A DNA stretch of 64,000 bases from Actinomadura hallensis (GCF_006716765.1 NZ_VFPO01000001.1:1922001-1986000), one strand, 5' to 3'; positions 7,878 through 18,477 are shown, counted from the stretch's first letter. Translations and numbers: made by a program. Notes: generated by a model not told the origin, from the sequence alone.

Positions 7878-9737
7878 TCACTCGGTGCGAGGAGCTTGAA
7901 CCGCGTCGGCTCTAACCGGCGCCCAGACGCCGCCGACGGCGTCGTACACCGCGAGGGGCGTCTCTTCGCCCTCGCCGGTCCAGCGCCAGAGCCGGGTGCC
8001 GTGGGGCGGCCGGATCGGGATTCCGGGTGGCTGCTGAACCCGCTCGGACCGGACCTGCTCGGGCTGGACCCGCTCGGGCCGGACCTGTTCGGACTGGGGC
8101 CGCTCGGACTGGACGGTGTCCGCCCGGAGGGGCCCCGGCCGGCCGTGCTCCGGCTGCGCCGTTTCGGGCTGGAGAGGGTCCGGCTGAGGAGACTCCGCCG
8201 GAACGTCGGCCGGAGCGGGCTCGGGCCGGGCCTGCTCGGACTGGACGGGCTCCTGCTGGACGGGCTCCTGCCGGACGTGGTCAGGCCGGACGGGCTCCTG
8301 CCGGACGGGGTCCGGGCGGAGTGGTTCTGGCTGGAGCGGATCCGGCCGGAGGGGGTCCGGCCGGAGGGACTCGGGCCGGAGAGGGTCCGGCTCGGCCGGT
8401 TCGGGCTCGGCGATCCTCTGCGGTGCCGGCGATTCCGGCGCGGAAGCCTCCATCGCGGGAGGCTCCATCGCGGGAGGCTCCGGCTCCGGGTCCGCCGCCG
8501 GCGCGGCCTCGGCCGGGGCGGGCTTCCCGGGGCCTCCGGCGTCGAGCGCCGCCTGCAGATCGGCCGCGGTGAACGGGTCGACCGCGGTGTGGGAGTCGTC
8601 GTCCTCGCGGGCCGGGCCCTCGTCGTGCGGGCTGGGGAGAGCGCCGTTGGCGGAGAGAACCGAGCCGCCCACCACGGGGTTGGGCCCGGCCAGGGCGTTC
8701 GGGTCGACCTTTCCGTACGGGTTGGGCGCGTCCTGCACCGGGGGAGGCGCGGTGTCCGCGCCGCCGTGCAGGCGGGGGACGACGGACGAGTCCAGGAGCA
8801 CCTCGCTGGGCAGCCCCCAGTTGATCGCCAGGCGCCACGCAGGGTCCGGCCAGGCGGCGGCGAGCTCACCGAAGGTGGTGCGCCGGTACAGGCCGGGGTG
8901 GCGGTCGCCGGTGCGGGCGAGGGCGGCGGGCGACGTGAACACCGTGACGTAGGTGTCGCTGCCGATGACGATGGTGGGCAGCTCGGCGCGGTCGGGGTCC
9001 TCCACGGCGGGCGCGGTCGCGGGGAGCACCAGGTCGGCGTCGGCCAGCAGCCGGAAGTACGTGCCGCTGTCGCCGTTCGCCTTGGCCTCGGCCAGCCGGA
9101 GTTCGAGCAGGTCGGGGCCGGCGGGCGCGGCCGGGGGGACCTGGTGCGGCGGCACGGGGGGCTCGCCCGGGGGCGTGCCGGCGGGCAGGGGGCCGCCTCC
9201 CGGGGCCGGGCCGCCCGCCACGGCGGGGATCGGGCCGGACGTCTCCCCGGACGAGGAGCGGCGCTCGTTCACCCGCGACGGGTCGGCGACCTCGATGCCG
9301 AAGTCGGGCAGTTCGATGAGGCCGGTGCCGTGCCGGTGGAACGACTCGTACACCAGGTCGGACGGCCGCCGGACGCCCTGGACGTCGCGGAGCGCGGTCA
9401 CCATGACGTCGGCCAGGCGGGCGAAGTCGGCCTCGGTCACCGACTGCATGCCGCCCGGGGTGCCGAACTCGGGGAGTTCGGTCCACCAGTTGCGGGGCGC
9501 GGGATCGGCGGGCGGACGCCAGCCCGCCTCGCTCATGACCTCTTCGTCGGCGAGAGTGAGGAGCAGGGGGCCTTCGAGGAAGTTGTTGCTGACGGCCTCG
9601 GCGTAGAGCCGGTCGGGCTCGCGCATTGCCTGGACGTAGTGGCGGCTCTCCTCGCGCTCGCGCACGATGAGGATGGTGTCCCGTTCGAGCCCGGCCAGCT
9701 CACGTCCCAGCCGCCGGGCGAACTCGGACCACTCCAA
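7878..9737 (-). CDS. Paralogous chaperone-like/SseB-domain protein with pentapeptide-repeat linker, no toxin domain
   Basis: About 619 residues, with the same first two domains as the next gene downstream: N-terminal LEWSEFARRL..., NWWTELP, and an SseB-like VTVFTSPAAL/LAINWGLPSE segment. A long linker follows, made of repeated five-residue units such as DPLRP, EPLRP and EPVQQ. The last 45 residues (PHGTRLWRWTG...AVYDAVGGVWAPV) resemble only the tail of the neighbour's putative toxin domain; the catalytic part is absent. I place the start at TTG 9737 because it aligns with the paralogue's start and has AGGGAG at good spacing. The GTG at 9746 lies inside that ribosome binding site. About 60 bp separate it from the neighbour, so they probably form one operon. 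Confidence 0.75.
   Translation of the reverse strand: MEWSEFARRLGRELAGLERDTILIVREREESRHYVQAMREPDRLYAEAVSNNFLEGPLLLTLADEEVMSEAGWRPPADPAPRNWWTELPEFGTPGGMQSVTEADFARLADVMVTALRDVQGVRRPSDLVYESFHRHGTGLIELPDFGIEVADPSRVNERRSSSGETSGPIPAVAGGPAPGGGPLPAGTPPGEPPVPPHQVPPAAPAGPDLLELRLAEAKANGDSGTYFRLLADADLVLPATAPAVEDPDRAELPTIVIGSDTYVTVFTSPAALARTGDRHPGLYRRTTFGELAAAWPDPAWRLAINWGLPSEVLLDSSVVPRLHGGADTAPPPVQDAPNPYGKVDPNALAGPNPVVGGSVLSANGALPSPHDEGPAREDDDSHTAVDPFTAADLQAALDAGGPGKPAPAEAAPAADPEPEPPAMEPPAMEASAPESPAPQRIAEPEPAEPDPLRPESLRPDPLRPDPLQPEPLRPDPVRQEPVRPDHVRQEPVQQEPVQSEQARPEPAPADVPAESPQPDPLQPETAQPEHGRPGPLRADTVQSERPQSEQVRPERVQPEQVRSERVQQPPGIPIRPPHGTRLWRWTGEGEETPLAVYDAVGGVWAPVRADAVQAPRTE
8020..8400. repeat. Degenerate 15-nt repeats encoding pentapeptide units
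   Basis: Within the SseB-domain gene this stretch is an array of imperfect 15-base units. On the minus strand they encode (D/E)P(L/V)(R/Q)(P/Q) motifs, more than twenty in succession. The pattern gives an extended, charged proline-rich spacer and is likely to vary in length by slippage. Confidence 0.75.
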
Positions 9738-9839
9738 CAAGATCACTCCCTACGACCGGGGGCCGGTCCCCGTGCCCCCGCGAGACCGTGCCCGGAACCC
9801 GATGATTGTCGCCGGGGACGCCGTGCGCAAACCAGGTGT

Positions 9840-11468
9840 TCACTCGGGCGGAGGTTCGTGACGTAGGACACGCAGGGCCTCGCGGAGGCCCTCGGGATCG
9901 TCCCCGTGATGGTCGAGGACGTCGATCAGCCTGTGCAGGATCTCATGCCGTTCGAAGCCGACGTCCAGCAGCGCCTGGGCGGTCTCCCACAGCTGCGGGG
10001 GCTCCCCGTTCCACAGTCGCTCGGTGAGGCGTTCGTGCGCCTCGATGTGCACTTCGTCGGCGCCGGGGTGCTCGAACTCCAGGATGGCGCGGCGGTCGTC
10101 GGGGTCGGCGGGGTTCAGGGCCGACAGGTTGATGAAGCCGTGCCGTCCGGACCGGTGGTGGGTGCCCGACAGGAACGGCAGGGCGAACGCCCGGCGGGGC
10201 AGGGCCTCCAGGTCGCCGTCGGGGAGGAGCCGGTCGACGAGCCCGCGGTCGAGGCCGAAGGCGGACGGGTCGCGGTACGCCTCGGCGAACTTCGCGGTGG
10301 CGTCCCAGAGCGCGTCCAATGTCGCCCTGATGCCCTCCTCGGGCAGCCCTGTGCGCTTGCCCGCCCACCGCACCCACGCCGCCAGGACGTGGGGGACCGC
10401 TTCCTGTTCCGTCGGGGAGAGCAGAACCTTGCGCGGCAGCCAGTCGAGCAGGAACATCTCGCACTTGACGGGACTGACGCGCAGCGGCCGCCCGAAGTCG
10501 TGGTTGCAGCCGTAGTCGATGATCAGGTCGGCGCAGCGGCTGGCGGCCGAGCGGTCGGACAGCCCTTCGGCCTCGTCGGAGGCGAGGAACCGCGCGGCGA
10601 TCGTCGCCCTCCGGTCGCGCCCGTACACCGGCGGCTGGGGCAGCCGGCCGCCCGGCGGGAGGATGTCCACCCGCGCCCGGACGAAGGCGTGGTAGGAGCC
10701 GAAGTTCTCGTTCACCGGCGGGTCGTGGACGGCGTTGGTGAGGTCCAGGGCGCTGCGCAGCAGCGCCCTGGTGTCGCGCGGGTCGAGCTCCTCGAACCGC
10801 ATCAGCCGGTTCTCCCGCCCTTCGCGGCGGCAGTGGGCGAGGAGTTTGTCGACCTGCGAGGAGACCCAGGCGTCCCTGACCATCCCGCTCACCGGGGGGC
10901 GCCCGGCGTGCGCGGCGGGGGCGAACCCCTCACCCGCGGTCTGGACGGCCCCGGCCTTGTTGCGGTCGACGAGGACGACCAGCGCGTGCCGCTCGGTCCC
11001 GCCGTAGCTGTAGACGCAGACGATGGAGTCCTGGTCGCCGAAGACGTCCCTGGACACGTGGCAGCCTTCGGCGGTGACCATTCCGACGCGGTCGGCCCAC
11101 CCGGGCCGGGCGACGCCCTTCCCCATGAGTTCGAGGGCCGCGCGCTCCGCCTTGGCGGCCTGCCGCGGGGTGCCCATATAGGCGATGCCCGTGAGGAGGG
11201 CGAGCGCGGCGGGAGTTCCGGCCGACGCGGCGTGGTCGACGAGGGCCTCGCCGATGACCTCCTCCACGTCGCCGTCCGGGAGCCGGTGGCCCCACCAGGA
11301 GCCCAGGATCTCGCTGACGATGAGCTCTGCGTCCAGGGGGCTGCGGACCGCCAGCAGTTCGCGGGCGTGCCGCAGCATGCCGTCGAAGATCGCTGAGACC
11401 TCGTCCGGGGGCGTCGATCCGTCCCGGGCCGGATCTCCGGAGGAGCGATGGCGGCTGCGGGGACTCAC
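9840..11468 (-). CDS. Conserved hypothetical protein with a DUF1841-like C-terminus
   Basis: A 542-residue soluble protein of unknown function. The middle shows RFLASDEAEGL, YGCNHDFGRPLRVSPVKCEMFLLDWLPRKVLLS and WVRWAGKRTGLPE, a pattern I associate with conserved actinobacterial unknowns. The last 70 residues (HPGADEVHIEAHERLTERLWNGEPPQLWETAQALLDVGFERHEILHRLIDVL) resemble the DUF1841 family. No signal peptide or transmembrane helix is visible. It starts at GTG 11468 and stands as a single transcription unit between the SseB-domain gene and a small three-helix gene. The function cannot be named. Confidence 0.75.
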   Translation of the reverse strand: MSPRSRHRSSGDPARDGSTPPDEVSAIFDGMLRHARELLAVRSPLDAELIVSEILGSWWGHRLPDGDVEEVIGEALVDHAASAGTPAALALLTGIAYMGTPRQAAKAERAALELMGKGVARPGWADRVGMVTAEGCHVSRDVFGDQDSIVCVYSYGGTERHALVVLVDRNKAGAVQTAGEGFAPAAHAGRPPVSGMVRDAWVSSQVDKLLAHCRREGRENRLMRFEELDPRDTRALLRSALDLTNAVHDPPVNENFGSYHAFVRARVDILPPGGRLPQPPVYGRDRRATIAARFLASDEAEGLSDRSAASRCADLIIDYGCNHDFGRPLRVSPVKCEMFLLDWLPRKVLLSPTEQEAVPHVLAAWVRWAGKRTGLPEEGIRATLDALWDATAKFAEAYRDPSAFGLDRGLVDRLLPDGDLEALPRRAFALPFLSGTHHRSGRHGFINLSALNPADPDDRRAILEFEHPGADEVHIEAHERLTERLWNGEPPQLWETAQALLDVGFERHEILHRLIDVLDHHGDDPEGLREALRVLRHEPPPE

Positions 11469-11558
11469 GGTCCTAGCCTCTCAGATCCGGCGCGGACGTT
11501 GGCCGGGACACGTCCGAAGCGGGGGGCCGAAGCGGGCTGAAGGGGGCGAGGGGGACCC

Positions 11559-11804
11559 TCAGCCGTCCGGCCCGTCCGCCGGGGCACGCCCGGAGGGCGG
11601 CTCCGATTTCAGGATCCCGGTGAGTTGTTCGCGCGCCATCCGCTCGACTCTGGCGGGCGTGGCCTCGAGCCCGAGGTGGGCCATGCAGGCCTGGACGTCG
11701 GCCACGCACCGGTCGACCGCGTCCCAGGGGAAGGTGGTGAACTCGTCGCTGAGCCGCCGTGTCAGCGCGTCGCGGGTCTCACGGTGATAGGCCAAAGCAT
11801 GCAT
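11559..11804 (-). CDS. Small three-helix-bundle dimerization-type protein
   Basis: An 81-residue protein beginning MHALAYHRETRDALTRRLSDEF. The start at ATG 11804 is fixed by a perfect GGAGGT ribosome binding site 8 nt upstream; the open frame further upstream is shadow. Three amphipathic helices can be read: a DALTRRLSDEF helix, WDAVDRCVADVQACMAHLG, and ARVERMAREQLTGIL. This layout matches small actinobacterial proteins annotated as three-helix bundle dimerization domain proteins, whose role is unknown. Confidence 0.7.
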   Translation of the reverse strand: MHALAYHRETRDALTRRLSDEFTTFPWDAVDRCVADVQACMAHLGLEATPARVERMAREQLTGILKSEPPSGRAPADGPDG

Positions 11805-11970
11805 CGGTGCACACCTCCGCGCACGGGGAGCCGGCAGGCGGGGACGCCGCCGGGCGAGGCGGCGCACGAACGGGCGCGCACGGGCGAGTGCGTGGGCGAA
11901 ACCGACCCGGCCGGGAGTTCCCGTCTGGACACCGCCTCGATGTCCCATTCCAGCGCTTCTGCGGGGAGAG

Positions 11971-12390
11971 TCAAGGCATACCGGGACGTCGGTGGGCAAA
12001 ATCTGGGCCGTCCGCGCCGGGTGGACCGCCCGGGTCGCGCTCGCCCGCGCTGACCTGCGCGTTCTCCGATCCGCCGGCCGATTTCCGCGTGTAGTCCCGT
12101 GATTGCGTCCGGGATCCGGCCCAGCCCGCGTGGTGCCGTTGCGCCCACTCCAGATCCACACGCCCGGTCAGCATCCCCTGCAACGCCCCGCGGTCCTGGA
12201 ACGCCTGCCACAGGTGCCCCGCCGTCACCACGGCGATGGCGAGGAGCAGCCAGTCGTGGACGAACGTGGCGCCCGTCCGCCACCGATCCGCCCACGGGTC
12301 GGGGAAGGCCATGACGGCGCCGGTGCCGAGCATGACGAGGATCGCGCCCGCGGCGTCCGACGGGAGCGCCCTCCGCTCTCTCCTCCTCGT
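11971..12390 (-). pseudogene. Remnant of a formate dehydrogenase cytochrome b (gamma) subunit
   Basis: The open frame on the minus strand reads AGAILVMLGTGAVMAFPDPW, then WRTGATFVHDWLLLAIAVVTAGHLWQAF and WAQRHHAGWAG. This is the C-terminal membrane part of the cytochrome b/b6-type subunit of formate dehydrogenase: two hydrophobic helices and the closing Arg/Trp segment. The N-terminal half with the first haem-binding helices is missing, a stop (TGA, 12391-12393) closes the frame upstream, and no fdh catalytic genes are near. The tail then runs on into unrelated residues to 11971. It looks like the relic of a deleted operon. Confidence 0.6.
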
Positions 12391-12484
12391 TCACGTGCAC
12401 ATGAGAACACCGCGCAACGAGTCTCGCCAGGTTTCGGCCATTCCGGTCTGATTTGGCCTGACATCCGGTCGATGCGGGCTGGCC

Positions 12485-12490
12485 TAAGCT
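12485..12490 (+). promoter_or_regulatory. Possible -10 element for leaderless expression of the HhH-GPD gene
   Basis: TAAGCT ends 7 nt before the ATG at 12498, the spacing expected for a -10 hexamer of a leaderless mRNA. No purine-rich ribosome binding site precedes the ATG, which fits. I see no good -35 at 17-18 nt, so this is tentative. Confidence 0.3.
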
Positions 12491-12497
12491 GACCTCC

Positions 12498-13079
12498 ATG
12501 GCCACCAAGGTTCGTCTCGCACAGCATCCCGAGGCCGACGAGCTGCTCGGACGCAGCCCGCTGGCCGTGCTGGTGGGCATGCTGCTCGACCAGCAGGTCC
12601 CCATGGAGCGGGCTTTCACCGGCCCCTACACCATCGCCCAGCGGCTCGGGGCGGACGACCTGGACGCGCACGAGATCGCCGCGTACGACCCCGAGCGGTT
12701 CGCGGCGCTGCTGTCGGAGAAGCCGGCCGTCCACCGGTACCCGGGTTCGATGGCGAAGCGGATACAGCAGCTCTGCCGGTTCCTGGTGGAGGAGTACGAC
12801 GGGGACGCCGAGAGGATCTGGCGGGAGGCCGAAAACGGCAAGGAGCTTTTCAAGCGGCTGCACGCCCTGCCCGGCTTCGGCAAGCAGAAGGCCCAGATCT
12901 TCGTCGCGCTGCTCGGCAAGCAGTACGGAGTCCGGCCGGAGGGCTGGCGCGAGGCCGCCGGGGAGTACGGCGAGGAGGGCTCCCACCGGTCGGTGGCCGA
13001 CATCACCGGACCCGAGTCGCTCGCCAAGGTCCGCGCCTTCAAGGCGCAGATGAAGTCCGCGTCCAAGGCCGCCAAGTAG
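12498..13079 (+). CDS. HhH-GPD-type base excision repair protein
   Basis: A 193-residue protein of the helix-hairpin-helix glycosylase superfamily, in a compact actinobacterial form. The hairpin is LPGFGKQKAQIFVALLGKQYG near residues 120-140, preceded by LVGMLLDQQVPMERAFTGPYTIAQRLG, the usual start of the family core. There are no C-terminal Fe-S cysteines, unlike Nth/MutY. The C-terminus is Lys/Ala-rich. It presumably recognises damaged bases; the lesion specificity is unknown. It lies alone, followed by about 330 bp of regulatory DNA. Confidence 0.85.
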   Translation: MATKVRLAQHPEADELLGRSPLAVLVGMLLDQQVPMERAFTGPYTIAQRLGADDLDAHEIAAYDPERFAALLSEKPAVHRYPGSMAKRIQQLCRFLVEEYDGDAERIWREAENGKELFKRLHALPGFGKQKAQIFVALLGKQYGVRPEGWREAAGEYGEEGSHRSVADITGPESLAKVRAFKAQMKSASKAAK

Positions 13080-13316
13080 AAACGTGCGGGGCACGCGAGC
13101 GGTGACCGCACACGCCGATGGACCCGAGTTGACGCCCGGTGATGCCGGGGAGCCGTAACATCTCCTACTCGCCGCCCCGGTGGGCCGCCCCCGGCGCCCT
13201 CTGCGGCGGCGCCCGAAACCGACGCGTTCGTCTGGGACCGAAGGGGACGAGGATGTTCAGCAGGGGTTCCGTACTCGGCGAACCATCGGGATGATGAGTA
13301 CCTGACTTCGACGGTG

Positions 13317-13349
13317 TTGTGATGGAGGCGGGAGCACTAGCCTGCTCCC
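13317..13349 (+). promoter_or_regulatory. Candidate promoter and inverted repeat upstream of the SpoIIE-type phosphatase
   Basis: TTGTGA (13317-13322) and TAGCCT (13338-13343) form a possible -35/-10 pair with a short 15-nt spacer. The -10 sits in a perfect inverted repeat GGGAGCA (13330-13336) / TGCTCCC (13343-13349). The stretch is less GC-rich than its surroundings. The rest of the 334-bp gap (13080-13413) shows nothing else I can name. Confidence 0.4.
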
Positions 13350-13351
13350 AT

Positions 13352-13365
13352 TCACTCATAGTGAT
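13352..13365. promoter_or_regulatory. BldD-type operator (one mismatch)
   Basis: TCACTCATAGTGAT matches the published BldD consensus tnACnc(A/T)GnGTnAn at all fixed positions but one (T for G at position 8). It begins 8 nt after the candidate -10 hexamer, so a bound dimer would cover the start of transcription. A perfect match of the same motif lies upstream of yaaA at 18555. Confidence 0.5.
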
Positions 13366-13413
13366 GAAAACTTGTCGCGCGGTACGGAACCCTCTGGGGC
13401 GGAGGTGTTGTCC

Positions 13414-15567
13414 ATGAGCACCGAGACGTCCGTCCCGCATCCTCGTGCCTCAGGTGTGGAGGGGCGGCCCATGGACGCGTCCGACGCCGCGCTGTACGCG
13501 ACCTTGCTGACCGAAGGCCCCGCCGGGCTGGCGTTCTTCGACCGCGAGCTGCGCTGCCGCAGGGCCAACGACGCGCTGGCGGAGCTCCTGGGCGTCGCCG
13601 TGAGCGAGCTGCAGGACCGCACGCCGTCCGAGGCGCTGCCCGAGCCACTGGCCGCGGCGTTCGAGACGGCCCTGCGCAAGGTCATCGCCGAGGACCGCGC
13701 GCTGACCGGCTGCGACCTGGTCGTCCCGGCCGGTGAGCCGCCCGCCCCGCCCGTCCCGCAGGTCCCGCCGGGAGAGCCCCCAGGCGCCCGCGCCGAGGCC
13801 GGGGAGCGGATCCTGGAGTGCACGTGGCTCCCGGCCAGGGGCGACGACGGCGCACGGCCGGGCGTCGTCCTGACCGCCCTGGACGTGACCGAGCGGCGCC
13901 GGGCCGAGGAGGTCATCCGCCGCAAGGAGCAGCGCTACCGCTCCCTCGTGGAGGCCAGTGCCCAGGTGGTGTGGGTCGCCTCCCCGGAGGGCGGCGTGAT
14001 CGACGACGCGCCGGAATGGCGCGCGATCACCGGCCAGGCGCCCGACGATTACGCGGGCGGCGGCTGGATGTCGGTCGTGCATCCGGAGGACCGCCCCCGC
14101 ATCGAGGCCGCCTGGCGCGAGTGCGTCCAGGAGAACCGGGTCTTCGAGACCAACTACAGGATCCGCACCAAGAGCGGCACCTACCGGCACTTCGACGTGA
14201 GGGCCGTGCCCATCTGGCAGGGCGACTCGGTGATCGAGTGGGTCGGCGCCAACACCGACGTCACCGGGCAGCGCGAGGCCGAGGAGATGCGCGGGCGGCT
14301 GACCGAGCAGCTGTCGGCGGCGGCGCTGCGCACCGCGCGCCTGCGGCAGGCGACCTCGATGCTCGCCGAGGCGCTGACCGTCTCCCAGGTCGTCCAGGTC
14401 ATCACCGAGGTGGGGCGGTCCGCCATCGGCGCCGACTACTCCGCCGTGGCGCTGCTGGACGACGACAAGCTCCGCCTCAGCATCGTGACGCCGTCCCAGG
14501 GCGCGGACGGCGACGCCGTCTCCGTCTCCCGGGACGAGATCAGGGTCAGTGACCAGACCGTGATGTCGGTCGCGGTGCGGGAGAGCCGCCCGTTCCTCGC
14601 CGAGCATCCCGACAGCCTGCGCCTGCAGCTCGGCCACGGCGAGCAGGACCTGTTCGCCCAGCACACCGAGGAGCGCGCCTGGGTGGGCCTCCCGCTCCTC
14701 GCGGCGGGCGCCCCGATCGGCGCGCTCCGCTTCTCGTTCACCCGCCCGAGGGAGATCACCGAGGAGGAGCGGGTCTTCCTGGAGGCGCTCGCCGGGCAGT
14801 GCGCCCTGGCGGTCGAGCGGGCGCTGCTGTTCGAGCGCGAGCACCGCACCGCCGAGGAGCTGCAGCGCAGCCTCCTGCCCAGCGACCTTCCGCAGCTGCC
14901 GGGCATGGTCCTGGCCGCCCGCTACAACCCGGCGACGCGTCACGTGCAGGTCGGCGGCGACTGGTACGACGTGTTCCGCCTGCCGGACGACCGGCTCGCC
15001 GTGGCCGTCGGGGACGTCATGGGCAAGGGCGTCCTCGCCGCGGCCGGAATGGGCCGCGTCCGCAACGCCCTTCGCGCCCTCGCGCTGAACGATCCGCGCC
15101 CCGCCGCGGTCCTGGCCGGCCTCGACCGGCTGTTCAGCGCCACCGAGGACGAGGAGCAGTTCACCACGGTCGCGTACGCGGTCATCGACCCCGAGACCGG
15201 GCAGGGCGCGTTCAGCAACGCGGGGCACCCTCCGCCGCTGCTGATCTCGCCCGGCACGTCCCCGCGCGTCAGCACACGGGAGCCGGGGACGCCCCTCGGG
15301 TGGCCCAGCCAGCGACAGCAGACAAGTTTTTCCATCGAGACCGGCAACACTGTGGTGTTCTATTCCGATGGACTTGTGGAGAACCGTAGGCGTGGGGTGG
15401 ACGCCGGGCTCGAGGAACTCGTCGCCGTGGCGGCGGACGCCCCACCTGAAGTGGTAGGAGATCCCGAGAGACTCGTCGACTTCCTGGTCGATCGGATGCT
15501 TGCCGGTTACGAGCAGGTAGACGATGTGACCGTGCTCGCCCTGCACGTCCCGCCCGAACACGTGTGA
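13414..15567 (+). CDS. SpoIIE-type PP2C serine phosphatase with PAS, PAS and GAF sensor domains
   Basis: A 717-residue cytoplasmic signalling phosphatase. Residues 22-150 are a PAS-like domain, 165-290 a second PAS (YRSLVEASAQVVWVA...), 305-470 a GAF domain and 477-710 the PPM/SpoIIE phosphatase. The phosphatase motifs are GGDWYDVFRLPDDRLAVAVGDVMGKG, SNAGHPPPLL, FYSDGLVENR and DDVTVLAL. Such proteins dephosphorylate anti-anti-sigma factors and so release alternative sigma factors. I chose ATG 13414 because GGAGGT lies 7 nt before it; a TTG at 13372 would add an unlikely leader. It sits 250 bp upstream of hrdB, and an RsbW-like kinase lies at 41.9 kb. Confidence 0.9.
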   Translation: MSTETSVPHPRASGVEGRPMDASDAALYATLLTEGPAGLAFFDRELRCRRANDALAELLGVAVSELQDRTPSEALPEPLAAAFETALRKVIAEDRALTGCDLVVPAGEPPAPPVPQVPPGEPPGARAEAGERILECTWLPARGDDGARPGVVLTALDVTERRRAEEVIRRKEQRYRSLVEASAQVVWVASPEGGVIDDAPEWRAITGQAPDDYAGGGWMSVVHPEDRPRIEAAWRECVQENRVFETNYRIRTKSGTYRHFDVRAVPIWQGDSVIEWVGANTDVTGQREAEEMRGRLTEQLSAAALRTARLRQATSMLAEALTVSQVVQVITEVGRSAIGADYSAVALLDDDKLRLSIVTPSQGADGDAVSVSRDEIRVSDQTVMSVAVRESRPFLAEHPDSLRLQLGHGEQDLFAQHTEERAWVGLPLLAAGAPIGALRFSFTRPREITEEERVFLEALAGQCALAVERALLFEREHRTAEELQRSLLPSDLPQLPGMVLAARYNPATRHVQVGGDWYDVFRLPDDRLAVAVGDVMGKGVLAAAGMGRVRNALRALALNDPRPAAVLAGLDRLFSATEDEEQFTTVAYAVIDPETGQGAFSNAGHPPPLLISPGTSPRVSTREPGTPLGWPSQRQQTSFSIETGNTVVFYSDGLVENRRRGVDAGLEELVAVAADAPPEVVGDPERLVDFLVDRMLAGYEQVDDVTVLALHVPPEHV

Positions 15568-15818
15568 AGCCGCCGGCCGAGGTGAAAGGCGGCCAGCACG
15601 TACGAAGGACCGTCCCGGGCCCTCTAAGGTGGAGAGTTACGGGGTAGGACTTCACAGGCGGGATGCGCAGCAGTGCCAGAATGCTTGACCCACCGAGACC
15701 GGGTACGCTGCGGTCCCGCACCGGGAGGTCCGCTCTGTGTGTGGTCCCACCCAGTGTGAGGCCGGGCCCGTCAGGGCACTTGGGTCAACCAAGCCACACG
15801 TTCGTTCGAGAGGTATTT

Positions 15819-17495
<1,677 letters not shown>

Positions 17496-17558
17496 CGGGA
17501 CGCGCCTCTCGACGAGCGATCAGGACGAGCAAGCAGGTCGCAGACCGACGGCTTGTAC

Positions 17559-17585
17559 AGGGCCCCGCGCCACGTGCGGGGCCCT
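17559..17585. terminator. Strong bidirectional hairpin after hrdB
   Basis: A perfect 10-bp stem AGGGCCCCGC (17559-17568) / GCGGGGCCCT (17576-17585) with a 7-nt loop. It lies between the convergent hrdB and yaaA genes and is followed on the plus strand by GCCCCTTTCC, a partial pyrimidine tract. Confidence 0.75.
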
Positions 17586-17721
17586 GCCCCTTTCCACGTA
17601 CCTTCTCCTGCCCCCGGCGCCGCCGGTTCACGCCCCCCGGTCTCGGGTTCCTGCGGTGCGAGCCGCCGGTCTGCTCGGCGGCGGCCCGGGCAGGCGCGTG
17701 CGCGCCGCGGTGGTGCGCGGC

Positions 17722-18477
17722 TCAGTCGTGGAGGATGACGTCCATGTTCGTGCCGTTCAGTTCGGCGGTGTGGCCGAGGTCGGCCACCGTCTTGAGCAGC
17801 TCGTCCGGGGTCCGCGGCGCGGCGCCGGCCTTGAGGAGGTCGTGGGCGATGCGTCCACGGGCGGCCTTCGCCATGTGGCTCACGACGGTCCGCTGCGTCT
17901 CACCGCCGGTCACCCGCTCCCGGAACACCCGCACCGCCACGGCCGGGCGGGGCGCCTTCCAGACCGACGCGTACGGACCGGAGCGCATGTCGACGATCAG
18001 GCCGTCCCCCAGCCGCAGGGCGTCCCGCATCGCCGGACGCCACAAAGCGCCCAGACGGCCCTCAGGCGGCAGGGAAACCCCCATCGCCAGCCGGTATGGG
18101 GGAACGCGGTCGGTGAGCCTCAGCGCCCCCCACAGGCCCGAGAAGACCACGACCCGCCCGAGGGCCTGCTCGGCGGCGGGTTCCGCGGCGAGGGCGGCCA
18201 GGTCCAGGTGGTCGTAGAGGACGCCGGTGTAGAGGCGCGCGACCGGCAGCGTGGACGCCTCGCGCAGGGCCCTGTTGCGGGCGATCGCCTCGGCGGCCTG
18301 CCCCGCCGGCAGCTTGAGGACGCTCGCCGCGTCGTCACGGCGGCACGTCTCGCTCAGCGCCGCGAGCACCCGCTCGCGAACCGGGGTGAGCCCGGGGAAG
18401 CTCAGCGAGGCGAGGTCGACCGGGGGACCGTCCCCCTCGGCGGCCTTCTTCTCCGACGGGGGCAGCAGGATGTGCAC
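17722..18477 (-). CDS. yaaA: YaaA family protein (peroxide stress/DUF328)
   Basis: A 251-residue YaaA homologue. It starts with the signature MHILLPPSEKKA and carries LYTGVLYDHLD, VVFSGLWGALRLTDRVPPYRLAMGVSLP and VVSHMAKAARGRIAHDLL. In Escherichia coli YaaA binds DNA and limits iron-driven oxidative damage; the actinobacterial role is untested. The start is GTG 18477. The 5' region carries a promoter-like pair and a BldD-type operator. The gene converges with hrdB across the hairpin at 17559. Confidence 0.88.
   Translation of the reverse strand: MHILLPPSEKKAAEGDGPPVDLASLSFPGLTPVRERVLAALSETCRRDDAASVLKLPAGQAAEAIARNRALREASTLPVARLYTGVLYDHLDLAALAAEPAAEQALGRVVVFSGLWGALRLTDRVPPYRLAMGVSLPPEGRLGALWRPAMRDALRLGDGLIVDMRSGPYASVWKAPRPAVAVRVFRERVTGGETQRTVVSHMAKAARGRIAHDLLKAGAAPRTPDELLKTVADLGHTAELNGTNMDVILHD

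Noticed and set aside
13165..13356. Small open frame MSEWEQASAPASIT on the minus strand upstream of the phosphatase
   Set aside because: No ribosome binding site, no similarity that I recognise, and it overlaps promoter-like elements and the BldD-type box.
15685..15709. TTGACC and TACGCT as the hrdB promoter
   Set aside because: The spacer between them is 13 nt, too short for a housekeeping promoter; no better pair was clear.
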